Shown: positions 19,626 through 31,803, counted from the first letter of the stretch. The stretch is DNA of 64,000 nucleotides from Gautieria morchelliformis (GCA_015179125.1 WHVA01000068.1:124001-188000); one strand, 5' to 3'. Numbers and translations: made by a program. Notes: generated by a model from the letters alone, not told the origin.

Positions 19626-19637
19626 GTAGAACAGAGT
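19447..19637 (+). promoter_or_regulatory. Family 2 promoter, self-priming pair and leader intron-like unit
   Basis: TATATAG lies 33 nt before ACTCTGTTCT (19480-19489), the perfect complement of AGAACAGAGT (19628-19637) just past the LTR. Two identical 27-nt repeats ending CAGGTA bracket a 69-nt GT-AG unit (19512-19580). The pairing sequence differs from families 1 and 3 at both sites in step. Confidence 0.78.
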
Positions 19638-20066
19638 CACCCCCTGAAGACCGACAGTTCGGACTGGGCGTACCGAACGCGATGGGTTTCCGCGTTGCGT
19701 ACGTCGCTTCCGTGACGTCCCTCTTCCTCCTCGAAGACTGACAGCCTGGCTGGAGATTGTGCAGACCGAACGTGGAAGGATCCCACGTTGCGTTAGCAGC
19801 TGCCACTGGTGTCTCTCTTCGAGGCCTTTTCCTTGTGTTCCCGCGAGAGAGTGTACCGTTCCGGACGGCACTATAAACCGCTGCGCAATGCCAGTAGGGT
19901 GCACCGCCCTCTGAAGGCCAAGGGCGGCACCATAAACCACCAACCCCCGACTTCTTTATTACGACTCATCTACAATCTGAGTCCCTGGCATCCACTACAC
20001 ACCGCACACCCCCTTACGACGCCATCCTCCATTTTCACCTCCATCATACCTTGACCTCGTGCCTCT

Positions 20067-20234
20067 ATGACCGACCTTCATTCCGAAATACCTGTATCCA
20101 ATGTACATCTGATGTCAACTAAAATCCATGCACCTCCCACATGGCATCACCCTTCAATTAATCGTCTTTTCGCGGAAGGAGAACAGCTGTGGAAGGAAGG
20201 AGATGGTCGAGGACTCGAGACGCACCCCCTGTGA
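20067..20234 (+). pseudogene. Gag N-terminus of family 2 (55 codons, truncated)
   Basis: The ATG at 20067 opens MTDLHSEIPVSNVHLMSTK and reaches NRLFAEGEQLWKEGDGRG before TGA at 20232-20234. Position after the LTR and leader, and the LFAEGEQLW motif, suggest gag. The rest is replaced by unrelated GC-rich sequence. Confidence 0.45.
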
Positions 20235-21900
20235 CGGCGAGAATGCTGCTAGTGACGCCTACGAGTGACCCCGTCACCCACGGGCCGCCATGACGTGCAC
20301 GCACACGTCACCATGCCGCTGCCAGACCCGCTCGAAGGCCTTCCGTCCCCGCTCTAAAGACGACCCACTCTCATCATGCACGACACTGCCCTGAGGTGTA
20401 GCCAAAGGCCTGCGCTAGCCACCGCACTCTGGCACACCTGCGCGTGCACCGGAGCCGCCACGTCAGTGACTCCATGCACGGATACACTGCGCCCACGGAA
20501 CCGCGGCAGGAGGTAGGGTTGGGGCCAGATGACTGGAAGGAGGGACAGGACGTACGAGGTGAGAATGCGCCGGGGAAGCAAAGGTACCACGCAACCCTTC
20601 ACGACACAGGTGGCCCCCTCGGCTCTCTGTGCCGTGTCTCCGCATCATCTCTCTCGGGCTCCCATCTGATCTTCCACCACCCTCTCTGTCTATGCCACGC
20701 TCCCAGGCCCGCAGCCGACGAGGCAGCCCCGATGCATGACCACGACGAGGCACCACAGTCCCACAGTGGCGCGACGGTGCTGACATCCCTATGGACCCCA
20801 AGGGCACCGCGAGTGCCTCGCCGTGCATCCGTGTAGCACCGCGATGACCCCACCATCCTCAAGTCCCTACGGGCTCTGGTGGAACCCTACAGCACTGGCA
20901 GCCACAGACCCTGCGACCGCGCTACCGCCTGTCCACGCATGCACATGCGTACACATGATGTGGTGCTGCGCAGCCCTATGCCAATGACCACGCCGCTGCG
21001 CTTGCATGCACTCGCCTCCACCTGCGCACGCACGCGCACCTGCCCAGCTGCGACCTAGGCAACAACCTCGGCGTCAGCGAGTGCGTGACGCGCGATGCGC
21101 CATCCGATGCCAATGTCCCCCCCGGACCCACATGGCACTGCAGGCACCCCGCCGCGTGTCCACAGTGCAGCACCGAGACGACCCCGCCCGCCTCGCGTTA
21201 CTGCGGGCTCTGGTGGCCTTACAGCACCACCAGCAGGAGCCTGGTGCCCTGCTGCCACACTACCGCCCATGTTGCACGCGTCACTATGTCACAAACATGC
21301 GCGAGGTTCGGTACCGACAGACGCATCGCCGCACGCACGCTACACACGACGTGGTGCCATGCGCGACCCTGTGCAGCACAGGATGACCTGCCCTGAGCAC
21401 CCCACGGGACCTGGTGGCCTTACAACACCACCAGGAGTAGCCTGGGCCCCTGCAGCCACCCTACTGCTCATGCCGTATGCGTCATGACGTCACAAATGCG
21501 CACGAGGTCCCGTACCGGCAAACACGCCGGCGGGAGAGATGTACCGAGGTTGTGACCTGGTGGCCTTACAACACCACCAGGAGTAGCCCTGCAGCCACCC
21601 TACCGCTCATGCTGCGTGCGTCATGACGTCACAAACGCGCGCGAGGTCCCATACCGGCAAACGCGCCGGTGGGAGAGATGTACCGAGGTTGTGAACAGAG
21701 CACACCCACACGCAGAACGTGCAGCAGCGTTCCCATGCCTCGTGGGCCAACGTCGCCTGACACCGCCCTGACGCGTGCAAAGATACATGGCCCGAGGTCG
21801 CGCTACCACACGAGAGACCTCTGACCGCAACACGATCGCCCCGTCGAACGGCCACCGCACCCCGTGGTCCCACCGCTGCGTGCCCGCGCGACCCCAACCC
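20235..21900. repeat. GC- and CpG-rich repeat region, no gene recognised
   Basis: Many frames are open on both strands, but only because stops are rare at this GC content; none has a recognisable domain. From 21225 to 21690 a unit recurs about three times (near 21230, 21411 and 21559): TGGTGGCCTTACA-CACCACCAG, then CGTCATGACGTCACAAA, then CGAGGTCCC-TACCGGCAAAC, then GAGAGATGTACCGAGG. A related block occurs at 45688 in the other GC-rich region, which likewise abuts a truncated gypsy fragment. Confidence 0.6.
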
Positions 21901-22238
21901 AGGCGTCGGCTTACGAGTACCCAGTGAGGCCTGTACCCATGCCGTCTACGGTGTGGCAGCATGCAATTCGGATATCTCGACTGATGAAATTCAGGATGCT
22001 GATCCATTTCCGTGTGCTGCAAAGATGCCGTACTTGGGATGATTGGCCCCAAGCCATGGATACCTTCTTTTGGGCAATATGCCAGCTCTTTCATGACGAC
22101 AAGGAGCATGATGTTGTGGAAGAGGAGGAGGTGGAAGACCATGAGCTTTCTGTGCAGAAGGGTAAACGAAAATCTCAGAAGCGGGCGACATCAAAAGAGG
22201 CACACGACTGGGTTGAGCAGTATTTCCTAGAAAACTAG
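21864..22238 (+). CDS. Hypothetical acidic/basic protein segment
   Basis: A 124-aa frame. The plausible part starts near MPSTVWQHAIRISRLM and includes TWDDWPQAMDTFFWAICQLF, an EEEEVEDHE acidic run and a Lys-rich stretch, ending WVEQYFLEN. No family is recognised. It lies just upstream of the C48-like exons on the same strand and may be a separate small gene or an upstream exon. Confidence 0.35.
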   Translation: MVPPLRARATPTQASAYEYPVRPVPMPSTVWQHAIRISRLMKFRMLIHFRVLQRCRTWDDWPQAMDTFFWAICQLFHDDKEHDVVEEEEVEDHELSVQKGKRKSQKRATSKEAHDWVEQYFLEN

Positions 22239-22499
22239 TTTATTGATAAATGGATACGTGAGTCAATAGGTACCGATGTGTCAGACCATGCTATCTAATC
22301 CTCTTGACCTGGTATAGCCTGTTTCACTGACATTGGCCTGCCGTTGGGACAGACACGTGACGGGACTTGGAATGTAAACAACTGGACGGAACGTGCTTTC
22401 CTTGTGTTTGATACTGTCTTTTTAGATAATCGAATGAATCGCCGGTGAGCCTTCTAGGCTTGGATGCATGCTCTCCATCTGACAAACCACAAACGGCGG

Positions 22500-23714
22500 C
22501 CCTAGTATTGATCGCCTCGGGGGAATCATTTTAAATGAGTTCTTCCCTTTTTACCAGTACTGGTCATATTTTCCCAAACAGTCTACCTCCGAGGTTGCAG
22601 CAATAAATGCAGCCGTGCACCTGCTTTGGGAAGAGGGGAACATCTCCTCATGTGGACCAGATAAATATCAAGTGATTGACACTCAAGCGGAGTACGTTCC
22701 TGCTCTTGCGATCAAGATTTCAATTGGTGCTGAATTGTGACATGATCCGCAGGCCATCACAGTCGCTGCTCCTGCCACGGGTCTATATAGTAGATGTTAT
22801 AATTCCACAGTGCCCTTGCATGTTATTCCAACACACCGGAAAACTATGCATTCACCTAGTCACAGCCCGGATGGAACATTTCAATGGGCCTTGTGTGGCA
22901 TGGACAGGTTCGTATGTTTTCCACTTGTAAAACCTATCTAATTCCATGATGCTAGAAATTGAGAGTGCTAATCAATGACGGAATCCCATGCGAGGAAAGC
23001 CCCAGGCCCATCGTGAAGTGAAACATACGTTAGACGCCAGAATCACCAAAGACCTTCGGTATGTTGTGGATCAACTAGAACTCCATTCCTCATCCACCCC
23101 CAAAGAGGATACGGCGACTACACCCAGGCCTCTCATTGCTGGTATGTCAGGAGCAAACAAGGCGCAGATGTGTATGTGCCTTTGCTTGTCTCGCTAGTGA
23201 TGTTTGTAGCACTGATAGGTCATGTTCATGGGCAGTTCCTGCTGAACCCAAGGCCAGACGGGGGCGCCTTGCACGTATCAGACCATTGCAGCCATGGCGT
23301 GTACGTGCGGCACAATTCAGAAAACATGTGCCCCAATTCAGTCGAAAACCCCGCCGTAAGGTTGCAAAACGTCTGGCAAAAAATTCGCTTTTCCCGGCGG
23401 ATTTGTTACAGCAAGGCAAACAGGTGACTTACAAGAGTGCAGGTGATCATCCGAGGGACACAAAACCATGGACCCTTGCCGATGCCCCTGATGACTTGTT
23501 AGATGCTGAAGAACTCTCGTTCAACAGCACGGATCTGTCTCGTTGGGAATCCCCGACATACGAGCTCCGCATCGAGGAAATGGAATTATTTGTAGAGCTG
23601 CTCAACAATCTGAGCGATCAATGCGGCCTTCACACGTGGTTCTGTATTTCACCTTCCATCTCAACTCATGTAGCCTCTGCTCTGGGATCCGTGGAGGCCA
23701 TGGCTGTACATTAA
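22500..23714 (+). CDS. N-terminal exons of a C48-protease-type protein, family unknown
   Basis: Open exon-like segments occur at 22500-22680 (LGGIILNEFFPFYQYW, INAAVHLLWEEGNISSC), 22754-22910, 22988-23141 and 23210-23714. They are separated by GT-AG intron candidates, for example 22682-22753 and 23142-23209. The last segment (WTLADAPDDLLDAEELSFN to LRIEEMELFVELLNNLS) leads toward the first protease module. Exon joins do not all keep frame, so the gene may be damaged. No domain before the protease is recognised. Confidence 0.4.
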
Positions 23715-23747
23715 CCTGTCATTGTGTGTTTGTGTTATTGTTCCTGA

Positions 23748-24339
23748 TTGTACCTGATCAATATTGAACAGAAATCCGAACAAGCCAGGCAATTATGTGC
23801 CCGACACCAATCAAACCCCTTTAATCAGCTAGTTTTTTTTGATTTGCGAGCTGCCCACTGGCTCGTGTTCCATCACGACCTTCACCAGAGTACCCCCCCT
23901 GCGTGCACCACATATAACTCTCTTTCATCGACATCACGCTTGATAGACATTGATTACCAGTGGCGGATACACTATTACCTCAAGGATGGGATTGTTCCTA
24001 AGGTATGCTTTCCTCTCATCGTGAGAATTACACTAACTACAGTATATGAAGGATCTGAAACACCGAAGCTTTGACACCATGTCATTGGGCACGCAACACG
24101 AAACGAGCTCATGCGGTTTTTGGGCCCTTTTTGTCGCCTTTGCAATTGTGCTCCAGATCCCCGTTGATGGCCACACGATGAAAAAAACCATGGAACTTGC
24201 CCTAAAGCACCTACTTGCCTGCATTTATGCCAACTACATGGGTGGCGTTGACGGGCTTGTCGGTGATGTGCTCAAGAATGCATTCACTGCATATAAACCA
24301 ATGGTGGATATACCCACCAGCACAGTGAGTTTGTCTTAG
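23748..24339 (+). CDS. First Ulp1/C48-like cysteine protease module
   Basis: The catalytic His lies in AHWLVFHHDL (near 23856). After a 40-nt GT-AG intron (24003-24042) comes GTQHETSSCGFWALFVAFA, with the Gln-x-x-x-x-x-Cys-Gly arrangement of C48 peptidases; Cys codon at 24112. The module ends with YMGGVDGLVGDVLKNAF. Ulp1-type domains cleave ubiquitin-like conjugates in host proteins, but related modules are also carried by fungal DNA transposons. Which applies here is open. Confidence 0.6.
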
Positions 24340-24469
24340 AAACTAGGTGCTTCTATCCGACTGTGTACCACTTGCCCTACTCCCAGGTTGCTTGTCGCCC
24401 TAAGGAATGCAAACGTGTCTGGGATCAAGACTCCCATCCGCAGGTTAGCTCAATGATCAGACATTCTTA

Positions 24470-25393
24470 TTGCCTATCTCAAATATTTCTGTGCAGCCTT
24501 TGCCTGTTAAATCCGAAGGTGACCGTGTCTTTTTCGATGCTATTTGTCAACAGCAGGAGTTAGAGTTTACCATTGATGGAAAATATCAAATTAACGCTGA
24601 AAAAATTGCCCGAGTCAGGCAATCGGATGGTCTTGTCCCTGAGACTGTGTTAAATGGGTATCTTCACTTGTTGTCCTTGGATCTCGTTCAAGGAAACATA
24701 CCATTCACGCAATTCAAGATATTTGACACGATTTTGGCAGATCATCTACGTGATGCACCTTCACAGGTTCCTTTCAAACCTCCAGGCAGTGGAAAGAAAG
24801 GAAGATCATCCACAGTGCATTGGGTCACTGAGGTACATGCCTGACTTACACCATATCATTTACCCGTACATACTGATATATCCAGGTTAATATCTTTGAC
24901 TACATGCACCTTATATTGCCATGGCATATCCCAAAGACCAAACACTGGATCGTAGCGGCCATAAACATGGCTACCCAGTCTATCCGAATCTATGACAGCA
25001 TGAGCACTCAACCTCAAACACACTGATATGAAGCCCAGGTGTGTTATACTGATCTTGTTGGCCCACGCATCTCTGTACTCATCTGCACCCACCTAGCGCA
25101 TTTTACGCTTCATTACTTGGGAGTATTCATACATATATACAGATAACATACCTTCAAATTAGTCTACTAACTTAGATAACTACCTTCAAAATCATGTGAG
25201 TATATTTGTTGATACTACTCAATTCATATATCAACACATATATATTCATCAGGTTCCTTATTTGGTGCCCCAGCAGTTCAACTCCACAGACTGCAGGCTT
25301 TATGCCATTGCTTTCACAGATCATATTTGTCGTGGTGGGGACCCTGGCACTGATGGTTTCACTCTCCATACGATGGACATCCAAGCCTTATGA
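24470..25393 (+). CDS. Second Ulp1/C48-like cysteine protease module
   Basis: The N-terminal Ulp1 motif LVPETVLNGYLHLLSLDLVQ (near 24640) is followed by a 53-nt intron (24833-24885). Then HLILPWHIPKTKHWIVAAIN carries the catalytic His and RIYDSM the Asp. The exon has an in-frame TGA at 25024-25026. The Cys exon near 25255 reads VPQQFNSTDCRLYAIAFTDH: the Gln and Cys are present but the usual Gly after Cys is Arg (AGG, one transition from GGG). This order of His, Asp, Gln and Cys is the C48 fold order. The stop and the Gly loss suggest decay. Confidence 0.65.
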
Positions 25394-25426
25394 TTCAAGA
25401 TAATTGTTCAGTTTGCCAAAGAATGG

Positions 25427-27100
25427 GTGCTACAACAAGCTCATGCTCTCAGATTATTGAAGAGTGAGCCCACCAATGCTGCTATGACCGCCCCTAGCCT
25501 ATCCAAACCACCATCACCACTTGCCACGAGATACTCAACACCTCCTGAGGTGATGATTGACCCCTCGTTGCTGTACATCCCCCCCATAGGAGCCTGGGGT
25601 CTATGGCCTCTCCCCCACACCAAGCTTTATTATCCCGCCAAAGTAATAAGCTGGGCCAGCGATGTACAACTGGCAACGCTGGAGTGGTTAGATGGTGGTG
25701 TAGTACTTGGTGACATGTCTCACACATCTACAGGAGGGCAACTGCCCATCTTCTACCGAACCTCAACTGAATGTTTCAATGTCCTTGTTGAATATGACTG
25801 GCTTGATATTCTTCAACCATATCAGGTATGTATTACCTGATTTGCGAAGTATGTGCTTATTCTGTTATCTAGATCAAACCAATTGCATGGCCGTGGGCTC
25901 TTGACACATGCCGACTGGAAGCTCAAAAGGCCACATCAGATGGGAGTATGGACACGAGAGAGCTGGAACTCCCCTACCAAAAAGCAGCAGTCCTCGCCCA
26001 CCTACGAGCACAATACGATTCTGCGATCAACATTCTGGCAAGTTCGCTCTCATCTAGGCCTACCGTGTTCTCCCTACTCTTAGATGACTGGTCAGAAACA
26101 CAAGCCAATTGTAGCCGATTTGGCAGTGCTTGGCAAACAACCTACAACTTTTCCAGGAGGCATGCACAATTCATTGACAGCATTGACATCTTCATCATTG
26201 AGAATGTTTGTGCTGAGGAGCTGACACTAGGTTTCAGGGCGCGAGGTCTTGCCCATTCCAATGCAAGCGAAGTTATTTTGGGTCCAGGGGCCGCTCTGTT
26301 ATCTTACCATGCACTGGGCTTCCAGCTTGGCATCTGTGGTGAATATGCCTGCCAGCTGAGTTTTCAAAATTTGTTGTTACGCGATCAGACACCGTATGAA
26401 ATGGCTTGGGCCACAATAAGCAAGCGCACACTCACAACAGTCCAAGCAGCGGTCAAGTTGGAAGCTACGCATCGCATTCCTGACCCAAGCATCGAGCTCG
26501 GCTCCTATCCTACCCCCTACTCATGTTCAACCAGCCGTAGAAACGGCTCTTATCCTACCCCCTGAGCCACATGCTGATCGGTCATCTTCCCCATGCATGT
26601 CTTCTGCTGGACCACCTGCTCATCTGTCACCTGTCTTGCGCATCCCTTCGGCTGAGCTGCCTATTCGTTTGGTGCATTCTCCTCCTCCCTCTTCTGCTAT
26701 GCAGCCTCCTCGCTTGCCGCCACCTGCTGGGACGGAGACCTTGTCAGAGAATACGCCAGGACAAAGAGTTCTGTTGCGTATCAAAAGGTACAACGGACAG
26801 CTTCGTGCAACTGCTATAACGTTACGCACCTCTGCTGAAAACATCGCACCTGCTGAAACCATCGCACCTGCTGAAACCGTCATCGCGCCTGCTGAATCCA
26901 TTTCGCCTGTGGAATCCATCACACTGGGCCCCGATACATCAGCTGACAACGGCTTCACAGAAATAGTGGAGACACTCACTGGATCCGTCAGACCGGCACC
27001 GGACAATGTTGTAATGATGTGAGAGACCATGACCAAGCGCGAGCTCAGTGAACTCGAGGCGTCAAACCCATGGGGCAAGCGACTGCGCACAAGAAAATAA
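25427..27100 (+). CDS. C-terminal exons downstream of the C48 modules, unknown function
   Basis: Frames at 25427-25840 (GAWGLWPLPHTKLYYPAKVISW, LEWLDGGVVLGDM), 25948-26565 (FSLLLDDWSETQANCSRFGS) and 26597-27022 lie on one strand with short gaps. The last contains short repeats of APAET-type (26830-26920) and ends near KRELSELEASNPWGKRLRT after one in-frame TGA. They are probably the C-terminal part of the same large protein as the protease modules. No catalytic transposase motif was seen. Confidence 0.45.
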
Positions 27101-27654
27101 GTCCTTTATTCATGTATAAAGCATTTCTGAGATACTTGAGTAATACTAAATTGACACGGCCATCGAACCCCTGCCGTAATATAGTTCTGGTCGTATTTTT
27201 GTCTGTGCCACCGTGCACGTGACCCACCAACGGTCAGGAAAGCGTCACGACCTCCTGGTACGTACAATGAAGGTATCAAGGTTTGGACAATTTTCTGAGT
27301 ATCTACAGGCTCATAGCTTCTAAACAAGACCTGGTTGATAGAATTTGAGTCAGTGTGAAAGGAGCTACTAAATCTCTCGACAGTCTGTCGATTGCACAGG
27401 ACAGACGCGCGATGTCGGCGACCGAAATGCGATATGAAATGACATTATTCATTTTAGCATTATGTTTGCACACGCTCTTGGCAATCAACCTGCGGACGCA
27501 TCAATACTAGATGTAGGGCCGCGGTGCCGGCAGTACTCCTTACTTGGGTTGAGAACAGTTGAAAACTCCAGCTGTTCGGCTGATTTCAATTCGCGAAGAA
27601 AATAAAGTCTGTCCAGATTTAACTACCCTCATTTAACTACCCTCGCTCACCAGA
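27101..27654. other. Intergenic stretch, no gene seen
   Basis: No motif-bearing frame or repeat is recognised. Short minus-strand frames here lack known domains. Confidence 0.4.
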
Positions 27655-29900
27655 CTCAAGGAATGGGCAAGAACCTCGATACTTATGGCAAATTAGCCAT
27701 AGTTCATGATGGCTACAACCCCCGCTCGCATTACGAAGAACACATGACATCCCAGTCCCAGCCGGGTATAATCTCTCGTAGAGTATCAGATAAGCAAAAA
27801 AGATGAAAATAAAACAAAAAGCGGTGTCAGCCATCCCCATGAGTGGAGCCTGCCTAGTGGACGGAGGACCTCCAACACGTCCTTCGCATACGCCAGGAAC
27901 GCAGGTAGCCCCGTTATCGTCACCGCGAGCCCATTCACTTCTCGAACCGCACCGCGCGGCCTTCCACGCTCCTGCGCCCAGTCGGCGCGGAGGCTGCGCT
28001 TGCGCTCGTTGTACCCCAACCTGCGCATCTTATACACGCAATCCATCCGCGGCTGCGGCACCCGCTTCCCCTGCCCCACAAGCCGTATCGCATCCTCGTC
28101 CTCCCCAGCGCGGGGTCGGTGTCGAGTGCGCGGCGCAGGGCGGGCGTGCTCGCGGATGTGTGTGATGGCGGAATTGGTTTGGGCGAGGGTAGAGGAGCGG
28201 TGCATGCTGCTGCCGGCTTGTGGTACGTCGGCGGCAGACTGATGGGAACGGATGTTGCACGGCCGGTCCCAGTTAGTGGGACTCCTAACTGCTTGCGTGT
28301 GATCAGCCCAACCTTGAACAGCTTATGACAGGGTGTGTACGGTTTGGGTTATTGCCAGGAGTGACGGGCGGGCGGCTTTGGGGACTCTGGGGCGTGGTGT
28401 AACGAGAGAGGGGGAGGAGATTTGAACAAGTCGAGTGCCACAACCGACGCGCCGTTGCCTCCAGAGTTGATCGCTTCTATAGCGTACACAATCACGCTTG
28501 AATAAATTGCAGCAAGACAGATATCTCCATACAGCCTGAAAACACGATGCTGCCAAAGTATAGAACCTGAGTCGGGAGAAACGTCATTCCAAATGGGATG
28601 TGCCTCGATATTACAGCTTCGTTGCAAACAATGCGATCAGCGATCGTGGCCTGATATTAATGAAATCCAATTCACAGTCCCGACCGACCTGAAAATCAAG
28701 CAGAAGCGTCGTACGCGATGGGTTTCTGCCGTGTGAGATGGTCAATGCGGTTCATCAGCTTCCACGCTGGACAAAGAGACGTGGCAAGGTAGTGGAGAAA
28801 TTTGTTGATAGATGTCTCTGCTACAATGTTTCCCAGCAAATTTGGAATGCTTGGAAGGCCGCCAGGCATACGTGTTCGGCATTTAGCAAGGAGGAAGAAT
28901 CAGAGGGGTCAGTGAGGGAGCGGCTGCACTGTTGTGCTTGCTTCGGTAGTTGTCCTGTAACTATTCACCATCGTACAAGTCTATTGCGCACATTCTGCGT
29001 GTATTCCGGAAAGATTATTGTAAGCGTAAGTGTGCCTTTCGGGTCGAATCGTCAATGAGAACCATGGTATACCGGAAGAAAGTCAAGTACGCACAGCAAC
29101 TATCGCACATGGGGTTGGCCCTGCTCCCGCTTCGCGGAGCTTACGATAGGATGGATAAGGATAGTCGTTTCAGGTCGAGTATGAGCAGTTGTCTAGGGGA
29201 ATAAGAGTACTTACGCTGCACGGAGGGAGACGGAGTAAGCAGCGGTGATGTACCATGGAACAGCCAAATTGGCAGAAATGTTGCCATAGGCTCTGAAGAC
29301 GAGCAGTCCTCTGCCCTCTGGCAAACGCTTCGAGCATGCGTGGATAATCGATCAGAGGGAACGCGCATGCCAATCACACGTGACGAATGTGTGGACTATG
29401 CCGCCGCCTCCTGATTTCAATCGCTCATCATACGATCCATCCCGGCAATTTTCGTCAGGTTCCCATTTCAATGAGTACATGCGTGGTGCACATGATATAT
29501 ACATTTCACATGGCCCCACTGTCTCTCATTGAAAACCCCTCATTTTCTCCGCGACCATTTGCGTTTGCCTGGGAAAGCTTTCGCAACCAAGGCATTTATT
29601 GTCTCCTCGTCCCGAGGACCGGAGCACGTATTCCTGAGGTGTCGCCGGAGGTCAGTGCTTTCAGAGTACGTCCTAGGCTGACCACCCCTCTTGCACCCGT
29701 GGGGGCACCGCACCGGCTTAGACGGATACATAACCGGCCTACTTTGCCATACAGAGAAGCTGCATCCACTGTCCAAATCGGGGTGTGGGGTTGTAAACGA
29801 AGGTCCTGGTCCTGGCTGCATAACCAAGGATGCCACCGTCTCTAAACCGGCAACATTTGCTGCCGGCGGGGTGGCCGTGGTGGTCCACGCCACCCTCTGG
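27655..29900. repeat. Segmental duplication, copy A (partner 31804-33190)
   Basis: 27655-27790 matches 31804-31910 and 28486-29900 matches 31908-33190, same orientation. Shared stretches include CACAATCACGCTTGAATAAA, GCAAGACAGA, CGTACGCGATGGGTTTCTGC and GGAATGCTTGGAAGG. Copy A has about 700 bp extra at 27791-28485. Two minus-strand peptides are conserved in both copies: HRVFRLYG...CLAAIYSSVIVYA (near 28500/31950) and VFRAYG-ISAN-AVPWYITAAYSV (near 29250/32620). Their resemblance suggests related exons of a membrane-type protein of unknown function. Confidence 0.7.
27791..28485 (-). other. Copy-A-specific insert with a 139-aa minus frame
   Basis: This sequence is absent between the same flanks in copy B. 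The minus frame 28205-27786 is Arg-rich (RMDCVYKMRRLGYNERKRS, REVNGLAVTITGLPAFLAY) and unrecognised. It could be an insertion in A or a deletion in B; no terminal repeats were found. Confidence 0.4.
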
Positions 29901-31167
29901 TCGTAATAAAACTGTTGTTGGCTTTTAATGGTGGGCCTGTAGCATGCGTCAGGGTTATGTCTCCATCTGTCAAGCATACGCGAAGCCACGCACATGCTCT
30001 CCCCACCATCCGTATAGAGCTTCCCTCCGCTATCATAGTAGAGGGACCGAGAGGGTCCTGCACCGTTGTCATTGTACGGCCAGTTGTCTTCTTGCGGTAG
30101 GGCAAAGTCTGCAGTCTCTTCACCGCTTATGAACTAGATTAGATATGTCCTAATACACCGATGAAAAGCTGCCTACCTGAAGTACTCCATCGCCGAATAT
30201 GAGCTGGAGATCTCGTCTGTCTGACCACATGGACCCGTGTGGCATGAATTCGCGCCAAGCTCAGCATTGGTGATGCATGAAGGTGGCGTCATAGAGGTGG
30301 TCAGACTCTGTTGACCCCTTATAATCCTGTCAGATATGATGCGCGATGACACAAGGTCTCCGCCTACCCGCAGTATGGCCAAGTCCCATCTGTGTAACCA
30401 CTTTGGGGAAAGTCCTGCTGGCCAAACTGCTGCAGATATTCGAAGCCAGTTCCGGAGAGTGGTAAGTCACTCGGTTGAGCAGGATCACCGTGAGCCGGCA
30501 ATGGGCCATAAAGCCCCTCCGGCTGCCGGCTTAAGAACAGAATGAGCGATATTCTATTCTCATGTATGATGAATGGGCTTACCCAACAGCATACGCCTCC
30601 GCCCGACAATCGACAGTTGAACTTGTCGACCCAGCCGCCACCGCTGCCCTGTTCTGCCATCCCTGTTGGCCGCTTGAAAAAAAGGTGAGTGCTGTTCTAG
30701 CGCGCCATAGGATGCTTGTCCCTACCCATTATCTGAGTGATATGGTAGAGTGTATTCAAACTGCGGCCCGGCGGCAGTCTCCTGAGACGTCCTTATCTGC
30801 CACGGCTGGGGAGAATGAAGTCCTTCGCTGGAGCCGTAGAAGCTGTGCAGCGCGTCGTAGGCGGTGGTGTCGGTGGCCGACGGACTCATTGTAGTCTGTG
30901 CGGCGTACGTTGTAGGATTGTAGGTGCTAATCCATCGGAGTATCATACGTAAAGGTGCAGAGATACGACGTTGAATGGAAAGACTTGCCTGTGGCGACCG
31001 CCAGAGTAACGCGAGGAGCTTGGAAATGTCATGACTGGGTTGCGGTGAGGAAACGAACGCTTCTCCTTTATATGTCTACTTGGGTCATTCCACGAATAGC
31101 CTAATGCCTTGAGGCCTCTCAGATCAGCGGACAAGAAGCCTGGGCTAAGCGGTTGTATTTCAAACAC
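29540..31167 (-). CDS. Multi-exon gene with C-terminal C2H2-like zinc finger, putative DNA-binding protein
   Basis: The terminal exon (about 30090-29540) carries NDNGAGPSRSLYYDSGGKLY, then CPHGCKRGGQPRTYSESTDLRRHLRNTC, a long-loop C2H2-type finger, and a basic tail. Upstream exons on the same strand are near 30382-30173, 30530-30364 (QQFGQQDFPQSGYTDG), 30640-30580 and 30946-30731 (MSPSATDTTAYDALHSFYGS). They are separated by introns of about 40-70 nt, such as 30363-30323 (GTAGGC to GACAG). A TATAAAG-like box lies near 31070. Ser/Gln/Gly-rich low-complexity exons before one finger suit a fungal transcription factor. Exon joins are by eye and one does not keep frame. Confidence 0.5.
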
Positions 31168-31803
31168 AACGTGCTGTCAACAATACAATGTAGACGATAG
31201 AATCGCGGAAGAGGAAGGCAAGTCCGATCCTATTCGGGGCAATCACACCCACACGCTATCGATTGTGGCCATATAGGCAAACTCAGTAATTTTGATGGAA
31301 GTCACGGCCCAGGTAGCAGTCCGTTGCAGTCGCAATCATTAGCTCTGCCAGCTGGCACACCGGAACTCGTATGCGACAACACTGCGTCCCAAAGGAGGCT
31401 GAGCTGTCATCGTTTATTGTGGAGTTGGATCGAGATTGAAACCCAGCAAAGACACGGCGGACCGGCGGTACCCGGCAACATAGCCGGATCTCCTTTGTTC
31501 TCCTTGTGATATACACTGTTTCCAGTATATTGCTGCGTCTCCATACTAGTACCATCTTTTTTTTTCATTTCACTTCAATCAAAATTCCTCCAAGTCTGTG
31601 GGTTATTGGTGTGCAATTTGGGGACTACTGCCACGTCGCTTACACGCTGTCGCCACATCTTGCGCTACTCATCATGATTCGTCGCGTTGTAGACTCGAAC
31701 CCAGTCTCGCTATGGTAACGATTAGAATATAGCCGTTCTAAAGGTTACTATACTCCAGTTGTACCATCCCCACCATCTTGAGGCGGAGCAATCATTAATC
31801 TGC

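Larger units (their letters stand above)
19314..20234 (+). mobile_element. Ty3/gypsy family 2: 5' LTR, leader and gag start, truncated
   Basis: The LTR (19314-19625) starts TGTCAGGGGACCACC and ends CCCTTACA. The terminal words match families 1 and 3 but the interior differs, with a pyrimidine-rich U3. The leader leads to a short gag start. The element stops at about 20234, where GC-rich repeat sequence begins. It inserted into the RT fragment to its left. Confidence 0.75.

Noticed and set aside
20354..21487. Several frames above 100 aa on both strands
   Set aside because: They are expected in GC-rich sequence; their composition is Arg/Pro/His-rich without motifs and they overlap each other on opposite strands.
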